From an uncultured Nitrososphaera sp. (GTDB lineage: Archaea > Thermoproteota > Nitrososphaeria > Nitrososphaerales > Nitrososphaeraceae), in NCBI GenBank assembly GCA_946480575.1, contig CAMLKF010000042.1, forward strand, positions 1-16,843: DNA of 16,843 nt, in the 5' to 3' direction. The position numbers and the translations under genes were made by a program. Positions 13,508 to 16,843 of this stretch are shown here, one piece after another; the first letter of the stretch is position 1, and every line of letters begins with the position of its first letter. The notes under the pieces were generated by a model. That model saw nothing but the letters and a program-made list of their open reading frames with translations. It had not been told where the DNA came from and searched no databases.

Positions 13508-14413
13508 TCATTGAATATATTAAACACTGTTACGCACCTGTGGAGCGTGAGGACGCCGCTCAAGGGTGACGACTACTTTTGCAGGCAGGTAAATGCCGCA
13601 TTTGGGAAGGTGGAGCAAGCTTATCTCGAAGCCATCAAGTCTTCGATAGCGATGCGTAAGGCAGGCGTGATGCTGGGCGATGGCACCGTGGCGCAGGTCG
13701 ACACGTTCGACCCGCAGAGTGTGATGGCATTCTACCAGAGGCTGGCAAACGCTCTTGCAGGCTGGGCGTCGGCCGGCATTTCAAAGTCGGCCACTGAAGA
13801 CCTGCGTCGGCTTTACTGCCAGTTTGCAAAAGAGGCCGGCAAGAAATACTACATCATCTGCTATTTCGGCGTCCAGTTCCACGCCCTGCCCTATTACAGA
13901 GTCGACAGGCGCGTCGTAGAGGCACAGAAGGAGCTTGCAAAAATCGCGAAGGAGGCCGGCGCCGTCTTCAAGTCGATGGCTGGCGCTGCGGACAAGGCGC
14001 TGCAGGCAGAGCTGGAAAAGAAGGGATACGCCAACCTTGATTTCCAGGATCTCTTTACAAAAATGTTTGACGACGAAAGCCTGGTTGAAGAGCTCGACAA
14101 AAAGGCCACGTCGGTTGAAAGCCAGTTCCCTGAATTTGAAGAGATGAGGAAAAAGAAGGCCAAGCTCTTTTCCGAGTTGAACGACCTTCTAATTGAATTA
14201 TATCAAACGTCACCGGTTTTGATGGACTACAACAGACTCATGCAGGGCGAGGAAGGGGTCACGACCTACTTTGACATCGAAGTCATAAAGAACAAAAAGA
14301 CAAGGGCAAGGGAGGCATACCTCAACACGCAGGCTATCTCAAAGGAAGCGGCTGATACAGTCGCTACTGAACTGCATAAAGTCGCAGAGGCGCTGTCAAG
14401 GGCTGCGCGCTAG
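13505..14413 (+). CDS. Helical protein of unknown function, divergent from the cyclase
   Basis: I do not recognise the family. The 302-residue product is almost entirely helix-forming and rich in Lys, Glu and Ala, without signal peptide or membrane segments, so it is probably cytosolic. Notable parts are an aromatic centre (KKYYIICYFGVQFHALPYYR, about 113-132), a charged possible coiled coil (about 134-175 and 205-232) and a Lys/Arg-rich segment near 262-270. Cys occurs at 26, 105 and 119 without a metal-site pattern. ATG 13505 lies within the cyclase promoter palindrome. GTG 13547 (VRTPLKGDDYF) is 28 nt after a TATA-like AATATATTAAA and may be the true start, giving 288 residues. Codon use is ordinary for the window, and the shared promoter region hints at a link with cyclic-nucleotide signalling. 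Confidence 0.8.
   Translation: MSLNILNTVTHLWSVRTPLKGDDYFCRQVNAAFGKVEQAYLEAIKSSIAMRKAGVMLGDGTVAQVDTFDPQSVMAFYQRLANALAGWASAGISKSATEDLRRLYCQFAKEAGKKYYIICYFGVQFHALPYYRVDRRVVEAQKELAKIAKEAGAVFKSMAGAADKALQAELEKKGYANLDFQDLFTKMFDDESLVEELDKKATSVESQFPEFEEMRKKKAKLFSELNDLLIELYQTSPVLMDYNRLMQGEEGVTTYFDIEVIKNKKTRAREAYLNTQAISKEAADTVATELHKVAEALSRAAR
13514..13524 (+). promoter_or_regulatory. TATA-like box before GTG 13547
   Basis: AATATATTAAA is centred 28 nt before GTG 13547. If it is the promoter, the ATG at 13505 is untranscribed and the helical protein starts at the GTG. Confidence 0.35.
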
Positions 14414-15579
14414 CTCGCCCACATTTTTCTTCTAAGCGCCTGAAACCCGGCAAGGGACGCGATTGATATGACAGTTGTCGCGATGCTGTACGTCGCGGCG
14501 GCCACTATATGCCTGACGAGTCAAACAGGAATCCAAAAACAAGGTTCGCCGCAAGAAATGAAAACCCGATAACCATATTGTACAAGCCATAGGCGGTGCC
14601 GCGGAACTGGCCTGCGACGTATTTTGGCACCAGCGCCCTTTGCACAGTCTCTGAGATGTCGATGTAGGCACACCATAGACTGCGGCAAGGACGTAAAAGC
14701 ATGAATTGAGCTTGTGCTTATCAGCATTAGCACCGTGCTTGCAAGGAAAACGCCGTACGAGATCGCCAGCACGGCTTCCCTGCCAATCCTGTCAGCCAGC
14801 ATGCCTACAGGGTAGCCGACGAGCGTGTATGCCCCGTTTATTATTACGTAGAGCAGTAGGACCATGCTGTCAGAAATTCCAAGATCCGATCCCCTTATCA
14901 GAACGAATGCAAAGTTGAATGCGCCGACAGAAAACACACCCATTATCGCCAAGAGCGCGACAAACCTTTTTTCTGCCAGCACAGCCTGGATGTTACCGGC
15001 TATGGACTTTTTGACCTGCACCGGCGCGAGTTTCTCTTTTACAAAGAATATCAGGATAATGACCGCTATTGCGGCAGGCACAAGCGAAAGGTAGAATATC
15101 CGCATAAACCCTACGAGTGGAAAGAGCGCAAAGGCCGCCAGCGGGCCTATTATGGCGCCAGCCTGATCCATTGAGAGCGGTGCAGCCCGAACGCGCGGCC
15201 GACCTTGCTCTCGTGCACTGACTCGCTAATGAGCGCATCGCGGGGAGCAGTCCTGATCCCCTTGCCGACCCTGTCTGCCGACCGCACGGTAAATACACAT
15301 CTGCCCAGCCGCCTGCAAGGGCAAAGAAGGGCTTGCTAGCAGCAGACAGCGAATAGCCGATGAGCACGAGTGGTTTTCTTTTCTGCACTCTGTCAGAGAC
15401 TGTGCCGGAAGTCACATCCTGACGGTGTAGCCCAGCATCTCTGCGATTCCCTCGACGAGCCCGAGAAGCGTCCTTGACGCGCCCAGCTGGCCGGTGAGGA
15501 AGAGAGAGGCAGGAGCCCAAAGACTATTTCTGAAGAGATGTGTCGGTAAAAGGGCTTACGAGTCCCAAATATTTGACAT
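14410..15579 (-). pseudogene. Multiply frameshifted MFS transporter
   Basis: Joined across frames, the minus strand spells a major facilitator superfamily permease of about 390 residues. Pieces in order: MSNIWDS then a stop, [94 protein letters not shown] (start of the longest open part, 14521-15171), GYPVGMLADRIGREAV, VPKYVAGQFRGTAYGLYN, and a last helix ending QALRRKMWAS at TAG 14410-14412. The [15 protein letters not shown] block is the signature loop of one MFS group. At least five frame changes and one in-frame stop are present, including what looks like a TC duplication near 15175. Substrate unknown. Its end overlaps the end of the convergent helical-protein gene. Confidence 0.88.
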
Positions 15580-15690
15580 ACTAAGGTCACCTTCTTTTCG
15601 GAGCTTCACACCTAACGCTCTTCGATTACGGCCCTCTGACCTTTGAAGGTACTCTCATGCAAACCCTTCAGAATGATTAGCATAATTCCT

Positions 15691-15933
15691 TTAGGCTCGT
15701 CGGTTTCCCGAATCTTTGACCATTATCATTTCAGAGTAAAGCAGCAGAAAACCTCGAAGACCGAGAACATCGAAGGCGCTGCCATGGCCTGACTTCTTCA
15801 TGTACTGGTTGTTGAGGTGTATAGACCAGGGATCGGGATTGTCCATGGCTTTATTAACTCGGTAAATCACCTTTGGATCTACTCCCGGCATCATCATACG
15901 AGATAGCCTATCGTGTGTCTCGTTCCCGCGCAT
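15691..15933 (-). CDS. Small protein of unknown function
   Basis: The 80-residue product from ATG 15933 reads MRGNETHDRLSRMMMPGVDP, then KVIYRVNKAMDNPDPWS, then a His/Gly-containing middle, FDVLGLRG, and a hydrophobic end (FLLLYSEMIMV). I do not recognise a family. A GGAG stretch lies about 10 nt before this ATG, so I prefer it to TTG 15969, which would add 12 residues. The C-terminal part may not be original, since nearby DNA is decayed. It shares an upstream AT-rich region with the 50-aa ORF on the other strand. Confidence 0.5.
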   Translation of the reverse strand: MRGNETHDRLSRMMMPGVDPKVIYRVNKAMDNPDPWSIHLNNQYMKKSGHGSAFDVLGLRGFLLLYSEMIMVKDSGNRRA

Positions 15934-15992
15934 GTTAATATTGCTCCATATAATACTTTTGTGTAACAATCAACTATTATAAGTATCCTCAT

Positions 15993-16145
15993 ATGCCTTC
16001 AAAAAGGTACAAAGTTGTCAATCCATACGCCATTTGCCACAAAATGAAGAGGGACTACGGCTGGACAGCGCACGCCAAATGGCAGCGGTGTGTCGATAAG
16101 ATAAAAGGCAAGTCTGGATACCGTCAACGATCCAGTAGAAGATAA
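15993..16145 (+). CDS. 50-aa basic protein with two cysteines, possible mobile-element gene
   Basis: ATG 15993 opens MPSKRYKVVNPYAICHKMKR, followed by DYGWTAHAKWQRCVDKIKGK and a basic tail (SGYRQRSSRR). The NPYA-x-C-H ... K-x2-R-C-V-x-K-I pattern recalls, from memory only, short proteins seen in archaeal and viral genomes; I cannot name a family. The high Lys/Arg content suggests nucleic-acid binding. AT-rich TATA-like stretches occur upstream (TATAATAC, 15949-15956; TATTATAAG, 15975-15983). Together with the repeat block and the gene after it, it may belong to an integrated element. Confidence 0.5.
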   Translation: MPSKRYKVVNPYAICHKMKRDYGWTAHAKWQRCVDKIKGKSGYRQRSSRR

Positions 16146-16186
16146 TAAATTCCGATTTCTTTTCCGTATACTTCTTCCAGTTGTCT

Positions 16187-16224
16187 GTTTAACTGTTTAA
16201 CAAAAAGTGTTAAACTGTTTAACA
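16187..16224. repeat. GTTTAAC repeat cluster 1 (four copies)
   Basis: GTTTAAC occurs at 16187, 16195 and 16217, and its complement GTTAAAC at 16209. Within each pair the units start 8 bp apart. The second pair forms a perfect 17-bp palindrome, TGTTAAACTGTTTAACA, at 16208-16224. Such spacing suits an oligomeric protein binding along one DNA face or as dimers. Confidence 0.8.
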
Positions 16225-16235
16225 AGACTCCTTCT

Positions 16236-16429
16236 ATTTTGCTGTGCAATGGCCATGCAAATTAGTCAAAAACCCCTATGCATTATTGCAGAAGCGTTCA
16301 TCAAATAGGGGACCTTCATGAGAATGGACTATTAGGAAGGCCATTTTGCAGGCTAATTCAAGCATGCATTGCACAACTATGGACATCAAAAAGCGCTCCT
16401 ATAGATTTTGTTAAACAGGACAGCAAAAT
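16236..16429. repeat. Nested inverted repeats between the two clusters
   Basis: ATTTTGCTGT at 16236-16245 is perfectly repaired by ACAGCAAAAT at 16420-16429. Inside this, TGTGCAATG (16243-16251) pairs with CATTGCACA (16367-16375), AATTAG with CTAATT (16353-16358), and CCCCTAT (16273-16279) with ATAGGGG (16305-16311). All but the overlap at the outer edge keep the same nesting order, so the segment could fold into a large interrupted cruciform or structured RNA. No ORF of note lies inside. Confidence 0.55.
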
Positions 16430-16468
16430 TCCGTGTTAAACACTGTTTAACAGTTTAACACGTTAAAC
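16409..16468. repeat. GTTTAAC repeat cluster 2 (five copies)
   Basis: GTTAAAC or GTTTAAC occurs at 16410, 16435, 16445, 16453 and 16462. The second and third form a perfect 19-bp palindrome, TGTTAAACACTGTTTAACA, at 16434-16452. The fourth and fifth face each other across two bases. The cluster ends about 60 bp before the start codon of the next gene, so it could act as its operator or as an origin or partition site. Confidence 0.8.
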
Positions 16469-16486
16469 AGAACATTATCCACTAAC

Positions 16487-16492
16487 TTTAAA
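16487..16492 (+). promoter_or_regulatory. TATA box of the gene at 16528
   Basis: TTTAAA is centred about 38 nt before ATG 16528, predicting a short leader. It lies about 20 bp after the last GTTAAAC repeat, so a protein bound to the repeats could affect transcription factor access. Confidence 0.45.
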
Positions 16493-16527
16493 CCCTCCCC
16501 TATAGATAGAAGAATCGCTTAGAAAAG

Positions 16528-16843
16528 ATGTCTGTTGATCCAAAACAACTTGATAAAACAACCAAGATTATAGGGTTCAGAGTAACTGAAGAGGAACTTC
16601 AGAATGTTATATACCCTGTAATGCATGACTGCTACGACTTGGGTATCATTGAACATGATACCATGACGTCGTTTCTGCGCTTCTGTGTCCAGTTCTGGAT
16701 GGGCCACTACCGGCAGAAGAAGCTACAGTTCGATTTAAGCTACCAGGAGATAGAGGAAGAGAAGAAAAAGCTTGCAGCTATCATTGCAGAGAAGGAGGCT
16801 TGGCAGAAATGGGATAATTCCACCCCTCGAGTGATAGAAAAAA
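16528..16843 (+). CDS. Possible DNA-binding regulator or plasmid-maintenance protein, 3' end outside the window
   Basis: ATG 16528 opens a frame that is still open at the window end (105 codons seen). The N terminus, KTTKIIGFRVTEEEL (10-24), resembles the strand and first helix of ribbon-helix-helix proteins such as CopG or MobC-like accessory proteins. A helical part with several aromatics follows (MTSFLRFCVQFWMGHYRQKK, 46-65), then a Glu/Lys-rich probable coiled coil (about 72-93). No known catalytic motif is visible. Its position directly behind the GTTTAAC clusters suggests it binds them, for autoregulation, partition or replication control. This role is inference; the missing C terminus could change it. 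Confidence 0.6.
   Translation, partial: MSVDPKQLDKTTKIIGFRVTEEELQNVIYPVMHDCYDLGIIEHDTMTSFLRFCVQFWMGHYRQKKLQFDLSYQEIEEEKKKLAAIIAEKEAWQKWDNSTPRVIEK

Noticed and set aside
14993..15520. Separate 175-codon minus-strand gene
   Set aside because: Only its middle (SDRVQKRKPLVLIGYSLSAA) is in the transporter frame; the rest is out-of-frame reading of the same MFS pseudogene.
15580..15990. tRNA gene as integration target near the presumed element boundary
   Set aside because: I found no cloverleaf-like sequence or T-loop motif in this stretch or elsewhere in the window.
16187..16468. CRISPR array
   Set aside because: The repeats are only 7-9 bp, occur in both orientations and are separated by one to about 18 bp; there are no spacers of regular length and no cas genes.
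16187..16468. Orc1/Cdc6 chromosomal origin
   Set aside because: No origin-recognition boxes with the GTTTC...GGAAAC pattern and no orc1 gene in view; a plasmid-type origin remains possible.

Overview
The window is a piece of an archaeal chromosome, most probably from an ammonia-oxidising thaumarchaeon of the Nitrososphaera group. It carries RNA exosome genes (rrp4, rrp41, rrp42), RNA polymerase subunit D, ribosomal proteins L37Ae, L18e, L13 and S9, SBDS, the KEOPS subunit Pcc1, prefoldin beta, Nob1 and a short XPF nuclease. Many genes have TTG or GTG starts. TATA-like boxes often lie 24-34 nt before the start codon, as expected for near-leaderless archaeal transcripts. The genus is inferred from gene order, moderate GC content and the style of the secreted proteins.

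Layout. Positions 1-670 hold the end of a secreted acidic protein gene that looks eroded, then gene-poor DNA with a 78-bp inverted-repeat element (523-600). A tandem-rhodanese sulfurtransferase (minus) is followed by a plus-strand pair, NAD kinase and Nob1. Next is a decayed second rhodanese gene (2931-3735, minus). From 9459 down to 3757 the minus strand holds an information-processing cluster: SBDS, Rrp4, Rrp41, Rrp42, L37Ae, Pcc1, a secreted protein of unknown role, prefoldin beta and XPF. The exosome, L37Ae and Pcc1 genes overlap end to end. Divergent from SBDS is a plus-strand operon, rpoD, rpl18e, rpl13, rps9 (9571-11541), ending in a T-rich tract. These two clusters join transcription, rRNA and tRNA maturation, ribosome assembly and RNA decay.

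From 11.6 kb on the DNA becomes accessory. There is a C2H2 zinc-finger gene split over two frames, a broken PEF-type surface-protein gene, a class III nucleotide cyclase, a divergent helical protein of unknown function, a heavily frameshifted MFS transporter pseudogene, and an 80-aa unknown protein.

The last ~850 bp look like the edge of a mobile or plasmid-derived element: a 50-aa cysteine-containing ORF, then an AT-rich block with nine copies of GTTTAAC (either strand) in two clusters, and a gene cut by the window end whose product starts like a small DNA-binding regulator. This repeat block is the most unusual part of the window. Four genes appear broken while every housekeeping gene is intact, which fits real gene decay in accessory segments better than random sequencing error.
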